A stretch of 35,571 bases of DNA, from NCBI GenBank assembly GCA_029006135.1, contig JAQXGE010000061.1, positions 1-35,571 of the forward strand, read 5' to 3'. The first letter of the stretch is position 1; every line of letters begins with the position of its first letter. This DNA comes from Oscillospiraceae bacterium. Lineage in GTDB: Bacteria; Bacillota; Clostridia; Oscillospirales; Ruminococcaceae. Below the pieces are notes generated by a model. The model made no database searches, had not been told where the DNA came from, and was given only the letters and a program-made list of their open reading frames with translations. Shown here one piece after another: positions 8,464-15,277 of the stretch. A program made the translations under genes and the position numbers.

Positions 8464-8523
8464 AAGGTCATCGCTCCTTTCACAGGTAAGTTGTATAGGC
8501 GCGGCGGTGTGCCGTGCGGCAAG

Positions 8524-8541
8524 CGGCCCTTGTGCGGGCCG
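8524..8541 (-). other. GC-rich hairpin between micropeptide genes 1 and 2
   Basis: CGGCCC (8524-8529) pairs with GGGCCG (8536-8541) around a 6-base loop. It lies in the 93-base spacer between peptides 1 and 2, which is otherwise also GC-rich and can form more stems. No T run follows on the minus strand, so it is not a standard terminator. It could stabilise or process the transcript and set different peptide amounts. Confidence 0.5.
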
Positions 8542-8556
8542 GGCATTGACAGAAAA

Positions 8557-8637
8557 TCAAAGGTCGATCATCGAGGTGGCGACGATCATCTGATCCTCGG
8601 TCATGCCTGCGTTGTTCTTGAAGTGGATGAAGAACAT
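8557..8637 (-). CDS. Micropeptide 1 of a tandem family (26 residues)
   Basis: ATG at 8637, TGA at 8557-8559. The peptide begins MFFIHFKNNAG and continues MTEDQMIVATSMIDL. It is the promoter-proximal member and has one extra residue (Gly11) before the conserved Met-Thr. The ribosome site is GAAAGGAGCGAT and the start codon lies 33 bases from the -10 box. The sequence is amphipathic: an aromatic, hydrophobic first third, then an acidic turn and a Met/Ile/Val-rich helix. No modification enzyme, transporter or protease gene is next to it, so a bacteriocin-type role is not supported here. The divergent AraC-type gene is the only obvious partner. Confidence 0.77.
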   Translation of the reverse strand: MFFIHFKNNAGMTEDQMIVATSMIDL

Positions 8638-8669
8638 AATCTATCGCTCCTTTCGCTTGGTATGCCCCT

Positions 8670-8698
8670 ATTATACGCCGGAAAAGAGAAAATGCCAT
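8670..8698 (-). promoter_or_regulatory. Promoter of the micropeptide operon
   Basis: On the minus strand, ATGGCA (8693-8698) and a perfect TATAAT (8670-8675) are 17 bases apart. The weak -35 sits inside the left arm of an inverted repeat, as expected for an activated or repressed promoter. Confidence 0.7.
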
Positions 8699-8730
8699 TG
8701 CATTTTGCACCACACTGTTGGCAAATGGCA
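8693..8730. promoter_or_regulatory. Inverted repeat between divergent promoters (candidate operator)
   Basis: TGCCATT (8693-8699) and AATGGCA (8724-8730) form a 7-base inverted repeat with a 24-base centre. The left arm overlaps the micropeptide -35 box and the right arm lies in the spacer of the AraC-type promoter. A dimeric regulator bound here could control both transcripts. The AraC-type protein next door is the natural candidate, but that is an inference. Confidence 0.5.
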
Positions 8731-8746
8731 CCGACTGTGCTACAAT
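8718..8746 (+). promoter_or_regulatory. Promoter of the AraC-family regulator
   Basis: TTGGCA (8718-8723) and TACAAT (8741-8746) are 17 bases apart, both 5/6 matches to consensus. The start codon follows about 33 bases later. Confidence 0.75.
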
Positions 8747-8779
8747 GAAACAAAGGATGAAATGCAAGGAGGGTGCGGA

Positions 8780-9631
8780 ATGGAAAATACGCGCGGATTT
8801 GAAACATCCCAGCTGACACTCCAGATGCGCCGCACGGACAACCCGGAAACGGTCTTTGCGCCGCATTGTCATGAGTGGTATGAGATTTATTGCTTCCTCG
8901 GCGGGCAGGCGGATTTCCGCGTGGAGGGCGTGTGCTATCCGCTGCGGCCGGGCGATGCGCTGCTGCTGGAGCGCTCCCGGTTCCATAGCGTTCAGGCGAC
9001 CGCCGCGGAGGGGGATTACTGCCGGGCAACCATACAGTTTGCCCACGAAATTCTGCGGGATGACGAGCAATGTCTGCTTGAACCGTTCACAGGCACGGCA
9101 ATTTTGTATCCCGGTGCATGGGAGAAGATTGACCGGCGGGTGGAGGCGCTGGAAAAGGCATCCGAGATGCCGGAAGTGGTGCGCAATCTTGCAATTCGCA
9201 CCGAATTGGTCGGTATTCTGCTGGAACTATTTGCAATGTCTGGCACGGCTACGGGCGCGACGGAGACCCATGCCCGTATTCAGGAGGTCCTTACCTACAT
9301 CAACGCCAACCTGACCGCGCCGCTCACCCTTGAGGGGCTGGCCGAAAAGTTTTACATGGGCCGCAACACGCTGGCCCGTGCGTTCAAGCGGGCCACGGGC
9401 AGCACGGTGGCGGACTACATCCTGTACAAAAGAATGGCGCTTGCGCGGATTTTCCTTCATTCGGGGCATCCGGCGGGGGTAGTGGCGCGGGAATGTGGAT
9501 TCTCGGATTATTCCACCTTTTACCGCAGCTACAAAAAGATTTACGGGCAAAGCCCCTCAGCACCGCAGGCGGCGGACGAAAATGACGAGCCGCTGACCAC
9601 GGCACTGGCTCCGACCCCGGATGCACTATGA
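8780..9631 (+). CDS. AraC-family transcriptional regulator with a cupin sensor domain
   Basis: The protein has 283 residues. The N-terminal half is a cupin-type fold with the pattern PHCHEWYEIYCFLGG (His29, His31, Glu35), as in AraC proteins that sense small ligands. The C-terminal third is the double helix-turn-helix: LEGLAEKFYMGRNTLARAFKRATG, then VARECGFSDYSTFYRSYKKIYGQSP, the second being the AraC signature. A 20-residue disordered tail follows. The start at 8780 has GGAGGGT upstream; the open frame extends further left only across the promoter. It is divergent from the micropeptide operon, so it probably controls it. No sugar or other substrate genes flank it that would name a ligand. 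Confidence 0.9.
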   Translation: MENTRGFETSQLTLQMRRTDNPETVFAPHCHEWYEIYCFLGGQADFRVEGVCYPLRPGDALLLERSRFHSVQATAAEGDYCRATIQFAHEILRDDEQCLLEPFTGTAILYPGAWEKIDRRVEALEKASEMPEVVRNLAIRTELVGILLELFAMSGTATGATETHARIQEVLTYINANLTAPLTLEGLAEKFYMGRNTLARAFKRATGSTVADYILYKRMALARIFLHSGHPAGVVARECGFSDYSTFYRSYKKIYGQSPSAPQAADENDEPLTTALAPTPDAL

Positions 9632-9647
9632 GTGCGGGCGGAGAAAA

Positions 9648-9716
9648 GCCTCCCCTTGAAGCAAGAGCTGCCGCCGCGAGCGGCTCAGTGGAGCGCAACC
9701 GCTTAGTTGTTTGAGC
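9648..9716. repeat. Partial copy of the dispersed repeat's first hairpin region
   Basis: CCTCCCCTTGAAGCAAG repeats the first hairpin of the element but is broken off. It continues with AGCTGCCGC and a GC-rich stretch unlike the other copies. It directly precedes full copy 2, as though one element inserted next to, or into, an older one. Confidence 0.6.
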
Positions 9717-9718
9717 GT

Positions 9719-10046
9719 TAATTGGAGTAGAGATAAGCCTCCCCTTGAAGCAAGGGGAGGTGGCTCGCGCAGCGAGACGGAAGGGATTTAAGCCCTGCCG
9801 TAGCCTGCCGTTCATCTATAATAACTTCAGCTGCCGCAGACGGTACTCTTTTGTGACCAAAAGAGTACCCAGAAAAGTCTCGCTGTTCCGACGCAGCGAA
9901 TCCGCGGCCAGGGAGCTACGCCCCCTGGACCCCACGAAAAAGGATAAAAATTTGAAAATTCACCCCAAAGACTACTCTCCGGACAGTCTTTGGGACGAAT
10001 TTTTAAATTTTCGATTAAATAACCGCCCCGCTCTGGCGGGACGGTT
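9719..10046. repeat. Dispersed multi-hairpin element, copy 2
   Basis: Same order of hairpins as copies 1 and 3, between the convergent AraC-type and thioesterase genes. The first stem is CCTCCCCTTG/CAAGGGGAGG. GTACTCTTTTG pairs perfectly with CAAAAGAGTAC. The fifth hairpin has a different sequence, CCAGGG/CCCTGG, but still pairs. The inner long stem is CCCAAAGACT with AGTCTTTGGG, differing from copy 1 on both sides so that pairing is kept. The terminal GC hairpin is at 10021-10046. Confidence 0.9.
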
Positions 10047-10105
10047 CCGCCGTAAGATGAACACGCTTCTTTTGTTTTTTGCCAGCGCGTCATAGGCGCG
10101 CTGGC

Positions 10106-10147
10106 AAAAAATCCCCGGACACCGCAAGAGTCTGCGGCGTCCGGGGA
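10106..10147 (-). terminator. Terminator of the thioesterase gene
   Basis: A 15-bp stem (10112-10126 with 10133-10147) contains one position that pairs as G-U only in minus-strand RNA. It is followed on that strand by six T (10106-10111). It lies directly after the stop of the minus-strand gene. Confidence 0.85.
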
Positions 10148-10160
10148 CGTGTGCTTTATC

Positions 10161-10553
10161 TCAGTCGGCGCTCTTTTTGGCATCGGCTTTTTGCTGGAAA
10201 CGGTCATTCTGGATGATGAACCGCTCGTGGACGGCGTGGCCGACCGGGCCGCGGTCATCCGACATGGTGGCCTCAAAGGTGAGCTTGCGGCCCTCCACGG
10301 CGGTGAGGGTGCAGTCGCACCGCACAGTCAGACCCACGGGAGTGGGAGCGGTGTGGTCCAGCTCCAGCCGGCTGCCCACCGTTCCGCATCCGGGGTCAAG
10401 CTCCGGCGCAACGCTCTGCCAGCAGGCTTTTTCGACCAGCGCGGCAAGGGCCGGGGTGGCAAAGACCTGCAGTTCGCCGCTGCCCATGGCGGCGGCTGTG
10501 TTGGCTTCTGTGACGATGACGGACGAACTTCCTTTGATTCCGGTTGTCAGCAT
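10161..10553 (-). CDS. Hotdog-fold thioesterase, FlK (fluoroacetyl-CoA thioesterase)-like
   Basis: This small 130-residue protein begins MLTTGIKG and carries the pattern VFATPALAALVEKACW, typical of the FlK-like hotdog family. Thr33, Glu41 and His67 have the same spacing (8 and 26) as the catalytic Thr42, Glu50 and His76 of Streptomyces FlK. The fold and active site are therefore well supported, while the substrate is not: most homologues in gut Firmicutes are not thought to act on fluoroacetyl-CoA, and a general acyl-CoA thioesterase is more likely. The start at 10553 is preceded by AGGGAGGA. The gene is single, with its own promoter and terminator, and is divergent from the DegV gene. Confidence 0.83.
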   Translation of the reverse strand: MLTTGIKGSSSVIVTEANTAAAMGSGELQVFATPALAALVEKACWQSVAPELDPGCGTVGSRLELDHTAPTPVGLTVRCDCTLTAVEGRKLTFEATMSDDRGPVGHAVHERFIIQNDRFQQKADAKKSAD

Positions 10554-10611
10554 AATGTAAATCCTCCCTGAAAAGATTCCGCAGATGGCGGAACGAAAAA
10601 ATGTTACATTT

Positions 10612-10640
10612 ATTATACGCCTTTCGGGCACTCGTGTACA
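10612..10640 (-). promoter_or_regulatory. Promoter of the thioesterase gene
   Basis: On the minus strand, TGTACA (10635-10640) and a perfect TATAAT (10612-10617) are 17 bases apart. It lies back to back with the DegV promoter, whose -35 begins 10 bases further on. Confidence 0.65.
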
Positions 10641-10650
10641 GCCCTTTTGG

Positions 10651-10679
10651 TTGACGGGGCAGGGGAGAGGGAATATAAT
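10651..10679 (+). promoter_or_regulatory. Promoter of the DegV gene
   Basis: TTGACG (10651-10656) and TATAAT (10674-10679) are 17 bases apart. This is one of the best sigma-A matches in the window. Confidence 0.85.
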
Positions 10680-10730
10680 ATGAAGTATACAAAATTGCGC
10701 TCATGCGCCGCGTTCAGGAGAATATAAAAG

Positions 10731-11606
10731 ATGGAAAAAACCGGGAAAATTGCCGTTATCACCGATTCCTGCTGCGACCTGCCTCAGGAATATTTTAAGG
10801 ATTACCCCATCTTCTGTGTGCCGCTGGTGGTGGCCAGCGGAACGACCAGCTACCGTGACAATGTTGACATCACGGTGGAAGAAGTCTACCGCCGCCAGAA
10901 AAACGAGAATTTCAAGACGAGCCTTCCCTTTGCACAGGACGTGAATGATACGCTGGACGCGGTTGCGCGTGAGGGCTACACCCAGGTCATTGTTCTGGTC
11001 ATTGCGGAGTGCCTGTCCGGCGAGGCCAACGTTTTCCGTCTGGCCGCCGAGGAACGCAAGGACCTTGAAATCGCTGTGTTTGACACCAAAAACGCCAGCT
11101 TGGGCGAGGGCATCGTTGCGATGCAGGTGGCGGAATACGCCAAAAACGGGATGAGCTTTGAAAAGCTCAAGCGCATTATTCCCCGCCTGGTCAACGAGAC
11201 GACCGCGCTGTTCTCTCTGGACACGCTGGAATACCTGCGCCGCGGCGGCCGCATTGGCCGTGTGACGGCGATGGCCGGCACCCTTTTGCAGATTAAGCCC
11301 ATCCTGACGTTTGACCACAAGGACGGCATTATCTCGACTGTGGCCAAGGTCCGCGGCCGCCGTGCGGTGCAGACAGAACTCATCCGCATTGTGACAAATC
11401 TGGCCGAGGAACACAAGGGCCAGCCCTACAACCTGATTTTCTGTGACGGCGGCGTGCCCGAGGAGGAAGCGGCGCTGGAAAAAACCATCACGGGGATGCT
11501 GCCGGACGCCCGCCATATTATCCGCGGCAAGATTGACGCGACGCTGGCGGTTCACCTCGGCCCCAATCTGCTGGGCGCGGGCATCCAGTTCCTTGAAGAG
11601 TTTTGA
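10731..11606 (+). CDS. DegV family fatty-acid-binding protein
   Basis: DegV/FakB proteins hold a fatty acid in a buried tunnel and, in known systems, present it to the kinase FakA for phosphorylation (family knowledge). The 291-residue protein has the expected landmarks: VITDSCCDLP at residues 9-18, the TSLPFAQD loop with the conserved Thr-Ser, SLDTLEYLRRGGRIGR in the middle and KPILTF after it. The start follows AGGAGAATATAAAAG. It is a single gene with its own promoter and terminator. No fakA-type kinase lies in this window, so the partner must be elsewhere. Confidence 0.93.
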   Translation: MEKTGKIAVITDSCCDLPQEYFKDYPIFCVPLVVASGTTSYRDNVDITVEEVYRRQKNENFKTSLPFAQDVNDTLDAVAREGYTQVIVLVIAECLSGEANVFRLAAEERKDLEIAVFDTKNASLGEGIVAMQVAEYAKNGMSFEKLKRIIPRLVNETTALFSLDTLEYLRRGGRIGRVTAMAGTLLQIKPILTFDHKDGIISTVAKVRGRRAVQTELIRIVTNLAEEHKGQPYNLIFCDGGVPEEEAALEKTITGMLPDARHIIRGKIDATLAVHLGPNLLGAGIQFLEEF

Positions 11607-11655
11607 GGGAAAATGACGCTCTGCGGATAAATCTATTGGACTTTTGAGCAAAGAA

Positions 11656-11691
11656 AGGCTCCCTCTGCCGGGCAGAGGGAGCCTGTTTTTT
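11656..11691 (+). terminator. Terminator of the DegV gene
   Basis: AGGCTCCCTCTGC (11656-11668) pairs perfectly with GCAGAGGGAGCCT (11672-11684), followed by G and six T. It may also stop the convergent hydrolase transcript, which meets TTTCTTT on its side. Confidence 0.9.
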
Positions 11692-11701
11692 GCGGGAAGG
11701 G

Positions 11702-12625
11702 TTACAGCGTGGACTCGGCAAAGGCAATAAGGCCGTCCTCCACTTCGTCCCGGATGGCCAGTTCGTTGTGAATCTCATGGCGGTAGCCGGTGTAGGCGCG
11801 GGTGGTGGTCTTGTGGCCGGAGCGTGCCAAAAGGTTGGCAACGTGATACAGCCCCTCACCGTAATTGCCGCAGGGGTCCTGGTCACCGGAAATCAGATAG
11901 ACGGGAATGTTTTTGGGAACCATGGGCGCCCACTCGTCACTCTCGATAAAATGATACAGCTGCACGAAATCCCAGGGGAGTTCCAGCGTTGTGTCAAAGG
12001 TGTTGAACATATCACCGGCATGGTCGGCAACCACGCGGGGATCGTTGGCAATCCAGTCCGAGGGGCCGTTGGGGTTCTCAATCCGGTCGGTCATGCCGCT
12101 GAAAATCCGCCCGAACCATTCTCCTGCGGGCTGGTAGGGGTCGGCGGCCACGGCGGCTTTGAGCTCCTCACTCTCATAGGCGTCCTCACAGCCTTTCCAC
12201 TGGGAGCACAGGCCGCAGAGCATCAGCGCGCGGATGTCACTGCCGTAGTGGGCGGCGTAGCCGCGCGCGAGCATGGAGCCCCAGCTGTGACCGAACATCA
12301 TGTAGGGAATGTCCGGGTATTCAGCCACGGCAATGTCATGAAGGGACTTTTCATCTTTCAGGTAGGTCATGTAGCCGCCGGAATGGGGGTCGCCCAGCGT
12401 GCCGCTGTCATAGCCGGTTTTGCCGTGACCCAGATGGTCATCGGCAAAGACGACAAAGCCGGCCTGATTGAACTTGTTAATCATGTGCAGGTACCGGCGG
12501 GAGTGTTCACCGTAGCCGTGAACCAGCTGGATGATGGCCCGCGGCTCGCCCAAGGGGGAATAACGCCAGGCCTTGATGGTGTCCCGTCCATTGGCGGAGG
12601 GAAACGAAATTTCACGAATGGACAT
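11702..12625 (-). CDS. Alpha/beta hydrolase, monoacylglycerol lipase-like
   Basis: The protein has 307 residues with the alpha/beta hydrolase core. HGYGEHSRRY at 36-45 is the oxyanion-side motif of the monoglyceride lipase (serine aminopeptidase S33) group. FGHSWGSM gives the nucleophile Ser114. An acid is likely at Asp248 or Asp250 (SGDQDP), and His283 in GYRHEIHNE is the catalytic histidine. There is no signal peptide, so it is cytoplasmic. It probably cleaves a small acyl ester such as a monoglyceride or lysophospholipid; the substrate is inferred only from the family. The start follows GGGAGGTAATTTTT. It has its own promoter and converges on the DegV gene. Confidence 0.88.
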   Translation of the reverse strand: MSIREISFPSANGRDTIKAWRYSPLGEPRAIIQLVHGYGEHSRRYLHMINKFNQAGFVVFADDHLGHGKTGYDSGTLGDPHSGGYMTYLKDEKSLHDIAVAEYPDIPYMMFGHSWGSMLARGYAAHYGSDIRALMLCGLCSQWKGCEDAYESEELKAAVAADPYQPAGEWFGRIFSGMTDRIENPNGPSDWIANDPRVVADHAGDMFNTFDTTLELPWDFVQLYHFIESDEWAPMVPKNIPVYLISGDQDPCGNYGEGLYHVANLLARSGHKTTTRAYTGYRHEIHNELAIRDEVEDGLIAFAESTL

Positions 12626-12660
12626 AAAAATTACCTCCCGAAGCAGTTTTGTATACCTTC

Positions 12661-12689
12661 ATTATAGAGTTCGGGAGGACCCTTGTAAA
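12661..12689 (-). promoter_or_regulatory. Promoter of the alpha/beta hydrolase gene
   Basis: On the minus strand, TTTACA (12684-12689) and a perfect TATAAT (12661-12666) are 17 bases apart, about 35 bases before the start codon. Confidence 0.8.
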
Positions 12690-12762
12690 TTCACGGAATG
12701 GGCAAATGTCACCGGCAAAATTCGTTCAAAATGCCATGGGTTCCTTTGCCCTGGTACGGCAA

Positions 12763-12792
12763 AGCGCCCGGACGCTTTCGCGTCCGGGCGCT
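12763..12792 (-). terminator. Hairpin after the first Hsp20 gene, probable terminator
   Basis: A perfect 13-bp GC-rich stem (12763-12775 with 12780-12792) has a 4-base loop. Only three T follow on the minus strand, so termination may be partial. Confidence 0.6.
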
Positions 12793-12823
12793 GCCTGCTT
12801 ACTTATGAGAACCTAAGAAAAGA

Positions 12824-13237
12824 TCATTCAATGGAGATGGCCTTTGTCTCGGGCTGGGGCTTGACGTACTTGGGGAGCGTGACGCGCAGCACGCCGTCCG
12901 TGTAGGATGCGTGGATGTGTGCGGTATCCACACCGGTCACATCAAAACTGCGGGTAAAGCTGCCGTAACTGCGCTCACAGCGCAGATAACCGGACTTCTG
13001 CTCCTGGTTCTCAAAATCACTGTGGCGTTCAGCTTTGATGGTGAGAGTATTGCCGCTGAGACTCAGCGAAACATCCTCCTTCTTGAAGCCGGGCAGGTCG
13101 CACTCCATCAGGTAGGAGTCACCATTGTCGCGGATATCGGTCTTAAACTCGGCCAGGCCGTTGTCACCAAAGAATGTATTGTTGATGTCCTCAAAATCAC
13201 GGAACGGATTGTAACGACGATCAATCAGCATAGCCAT
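12824..13237 (-). CDS. hsp20: Hsp20 family small heat shock protein, paralogue 1
   Basis: A 137-residue alpha-crystallin chaperone that holds unfolding proteins in an ATP-independent way. The N-terminus (RRYNPFRDFED) is short. The alpha-crystallin domain runs from about residue 33 to 127 and includes ECDLPGFKKEDV and DGVLRVTLPK. The C-terminus ends with an ISI motif, the IxI/V element that docks into neighbouring subunits. It is about three quarters identical to the gene at 15278. The start follows AAAAGGAGATATGACTT, shared word for word with the paralogue. The upstream region holds a CIRCE-like site and three phased hexamers, so heat and possibly another signal control it. Confidence 0.95.
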   Translation of the reverse strand: MAMLIDRRYNPFRDFEDINNTFFGDNGLAEFKTDIRDNGDSYLMECDLPGFKKEDVSLSLSGNTLTIKAERHSDFENQEQKSGYLRCERSYGSFTRSFDVTGVDTAHIHASYTDGVLRVTLPKYVKPQPETKAISIE

Positions 13238-13335
13238 AAGTCATATCTCCTTTTTACCGCATGAATGCGGGCTTGCTGTTTGTTGGGTCAAAGGGGGAAC
13301 ACTCTTGGGGGGCGGTGTTCTATTTCCTTTTGACA

Positions 13336-13384
13336 ATTATAAGGATACACCTTGGTTGTGAACAATGTGTGAAGCAAATGTGAA
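13336..13384 (-). promoter_or_regulatory. Hsp20-1 promoter with three phased TTCACA hexamers
   Basis: On the minus strand, TTCACA occurs at 13379-13384, 13368-13373 and 13357-13362, exactly 11 bases apart. It is followed after 15 bases by TATAAT (13336-13341). The last hexamer occupies the -35 position. Direct repeats of about one helical turn are typical of OmpR/PhoB-class response regulators; the Bacillus PhoP box is built of TT(A/T/C)ACA units with similar spacing. The paralogous gene has the same layout. Confidence 0.7.
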
Positions 13385-13387
13385 TTT

Positions 13388-13414
13388 TTAGCACTCTTTT
13401 GGTTAGACTGCTAA
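13388..13414. promoter_or_regulatory. CIRCE-like element (HrcA operator) upstream of Hsp20-1
   Basis: TTAGCACTC, nine bases, then GACTGCTAA. The consensus is TTAGCACTC-N9-GAGTGCTAA, so only one base of the right arm differs. It sits upstream of the phased hexamers, further from the -10 than is usual for CIRCE. Because it is symmetric, it could also act on the cardiolipin synthase gene on the other side. Confidence 0.8.
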
Positions 13415-13585
13415 AACGCGAAAAGAGGACGAAACTCCCCGCCGAGCGCACAAACCCACGCAAATCCGACAATTTGTGGGTTGAAATTCCCGGCGGTGCA
13501 TGATAAAGTTAATCTGAATCAAAGTCCCGCAGATGGGACGCCTTCGATGAATGCGGGGCAGATGGACGGATACGGGAGGAAGTTT

Positions 13586-15148
13586 ATGCAACGGTTGCAG
13601 GAGATCGGGCGCAAAGTGCGCAAGCTGCTGAGCAAGGTGCTCAACCGCCTGACCATAACGGCGGCGCTGCTTGTTTTGCAGGCGCTTTTTCTGTGGGCAA
13701 TATCATACAGGCTGAGCGACTATGCCCGGTGGATCAATCCGGTGCTGCTTGCCCTGAGCGTGTTCATGTGTGCGGCAATGATCCGGCAGGACTCAACGGC
13801 GCCGGAGTTTAAGATCAGCTGGATGGTGCTGTTTATCCTGATGCCGATTCAGGGCGGACTGCTGTACCTTTTGTGGGGCGATAAACGCCCGGCGTTCCGG
13901 CTGCGCCGGCAGCTTGAGAAAGCGGCCGGGGAGGTCGAGCCGCTGCGCCGGCCGGACCCCGCGGCACAGAAAGCGCTGGAGCGGCTCAGCCCGCGCACGG
14001 CACGGACATCGGCCTATCTGCGGGATTACGCGGCTTACCCGGTCTGCGCCGGGACGGAGGTCAAATATTACCCGAGCGGTGAGGCCGTCTACGCCGATTT
14101 GCTCCCCGCGCTGGAAAAGGCGGAACGGTTCATTTTTATTGAGTTTTTTATCATCACGTCCGGCGAGATGTGGGACAGTGTTCATGAGATTTTGCGCCGC
14201 AAAGCGGCACAGGGCGTGGACGTGCGTGTGATCTATGACGATGTCGGCTGCGCCACGGGACTGCCGGTTGCCTATTGGCGGACGCTGGAACAGGAGGGCA
14301 TCCATGCGGTGCCGTTCAACCCGTTCCTGCCGGTGCTCAATATGGTCATGAACAGCCGTGACCACCGCAAAATCGTGGCGGTAGACGGCAGTGTGGCGTT
14401 CACCGGCGGGTTCAATCTGGCGGATGAATACATCAACCGCAAGGAACGATTCGGGCATTGGCGGGACACGGCGGTTCGGCTGGAAGGCCCCGGTGCGTGG
14501 AATTTTGCAGCGATGTTCATGGAGCTCTGGTCGAGCCAGCACGCCCAAGACCCTGGCCTTTCCATCCTGACCGAGACACCCCGTCCGGCACCCCGGCGCA
14601 CGGTTGGCCTGGTTCAGCCCTACGCGGACAGCCCGGTGGACGGTGAGACAGTGGCCAAAAATGTCTACCTTGAACTCATCAATCAGGCACAGAAAACGCT
14701 CTGGATTACAACGCCCTACCTGATTCTTGACAATGCGATGCTCACAGCGCTGCGCCTTGCGGCCAAACGCGGGGTGGATGTGCGCATCTATGTGCCGGGA
14801 ACGCCCGACAAAAAGATGGTCTATGAGCTGACCAAGAGCTTTTTTGCACCGCTGCTCCGGGGCGGCGTGAAAATCTTCACCTACACGCCGGGGTTCCTGC
14901 ACGCCAAGACCTGGCTTGTGGATGGGGAAATCGCGGCGGTCGGCTCCATCAATCTCGATTACCGCAGCCTGTACCTGCATTTTGAGTGCAGCGTTCTGCT
15001 CTACCACTGCCCGGCCCTGGCGGATGTGGCGGAGGATATGGTGGACATTGAACGCCTCAGCCATCCCGTTGCACTCGCGGAGTGCCACACCGGCCCAATC
15101 GGCACGATGATTTCCGCCGTTCTGCGGCTGCTCGCGCCCCTTTGCTGA
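13586..15148 (+). CDS. cls: Cardiolipin synthase (phospholipase D family)
   Basis: Joins two phosphatidylglycerol molecules into cardiolipin and glycerol at the membrane. The 520-residue chain has two N-terminal membrane segments (about 22-41 and 51-65, with a further hydrophobic stretch at 78-97). Two phospholipase D HKD motifs follow: His260, Lys262 and Asp267 (SRDHRKIVAVDG) and His439, Lys441 and Asp446 (FLHAKTWLVDG). Both catalytic sites are intact. The start at 13586 follows GGGAGGAAGTTT; upstream in-frame ATGs lack such a site. It lies between the two Hsp20 genes, divergent from the first and convergent with the second. The shared intergenic region links it physically to the CIRCE-like site. 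Confidence 0.93.
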   Translation: MQRLQEIGRKVRKLLSKVLNRLTITAALLVLQALFLWAISYRLSDYARWINPVLLALSVFMCAAMIRQDSTAPEFKISWMVLFILMPIQGGLLYLLWGDKRPAFRLRRQLEKAAGEVEPLRRPDPAAQKALERLSPRTARTSAYLRDYAAYPVCAGTEVKYYPSGEAVYADLLPALEKAERFIFIEFFIITSGEMWDSVHEILRRKAAQGVDVRVIYDDVGCATGLPVAYWRTLEQEGIHAVPFNPFLPVLNMVMNSRDHRKIVAVDGSVAFTGGFNLADEYINRKERFGHWRDTAVRLEGPGAWNFAAMFMELWSSQHAQDPGLSILTETPRPAPRRTVGLVQPYADSPVDGETVAKNVYLELINQAQKTLWITTPYLILDNAMLTALRLAAKRGVDVRIYVPGTPDKKMVYELTKSFFAPLLRGGVKIFTYTPGFLHAKTWLVDGEIAAVGSINLDYRSLYLHFECSVLLYHCPALADVAEDMVDIERLSHPVALAECHTGPIGTMISAVLRLLAPLC

Positions 15149-15160
15149 ACAATTCCATAC

Positions 15161-15214
15161 AAAAAACAACGGCCCGCCCGCACAGAGGTTGCTTCTCTGT
15201 GCGGGCGGGCTGTT
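15161..15214. terminator. Bidirectional terminator between cls and Hsp20-2
   Basis: A 20-bp stem (15168-15187 with 15195-15214) contains one G-U pair. The minus-strand side is followed by a run of six T (15161-15166), so it best serves the Hsp20 gene. The plus side has a weaker T stretch. Confidence 0.8.
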
Positions 15215-15277
15215 ATGCTATGTCAGCAAAGGAAAAAGGGGGAATAGGAAAATGGACGGCAAAACGGGAGGCGCAGA

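Noticed and set aside
8386-8470. An alternative out-of-frame ATG inside the ribosome sites of micropeptides 2 and 3
   Set aside because: It is absent before micropeptide 1, lies too close to GGAG, and gives peptides that do not align with each other as well as the chosen frame.
8265-8637. The micropeptides as precursors of a modified peptide or bacteriocin
   Set aside because: No modification enzyme, leader protease or exporter gene lies nearby, there are no cysteines and no typical leader-core split.
9719-10046. The repeated hairpin element as a CRISPR array
   Set aside because: There are no short regular repeats with unique spacers; the hairpins differ from each other within a copy and recur only between distant copies.
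10080-10106. A 10-bp hairpin (TGCCAGCGCG/CGCGCTGGCA) as a second terminator
   Set aside because: It lacks a T run on its downstream side in either direction; the adjacent hairpin at 10112 is the better terminator for the thioesterase gene.
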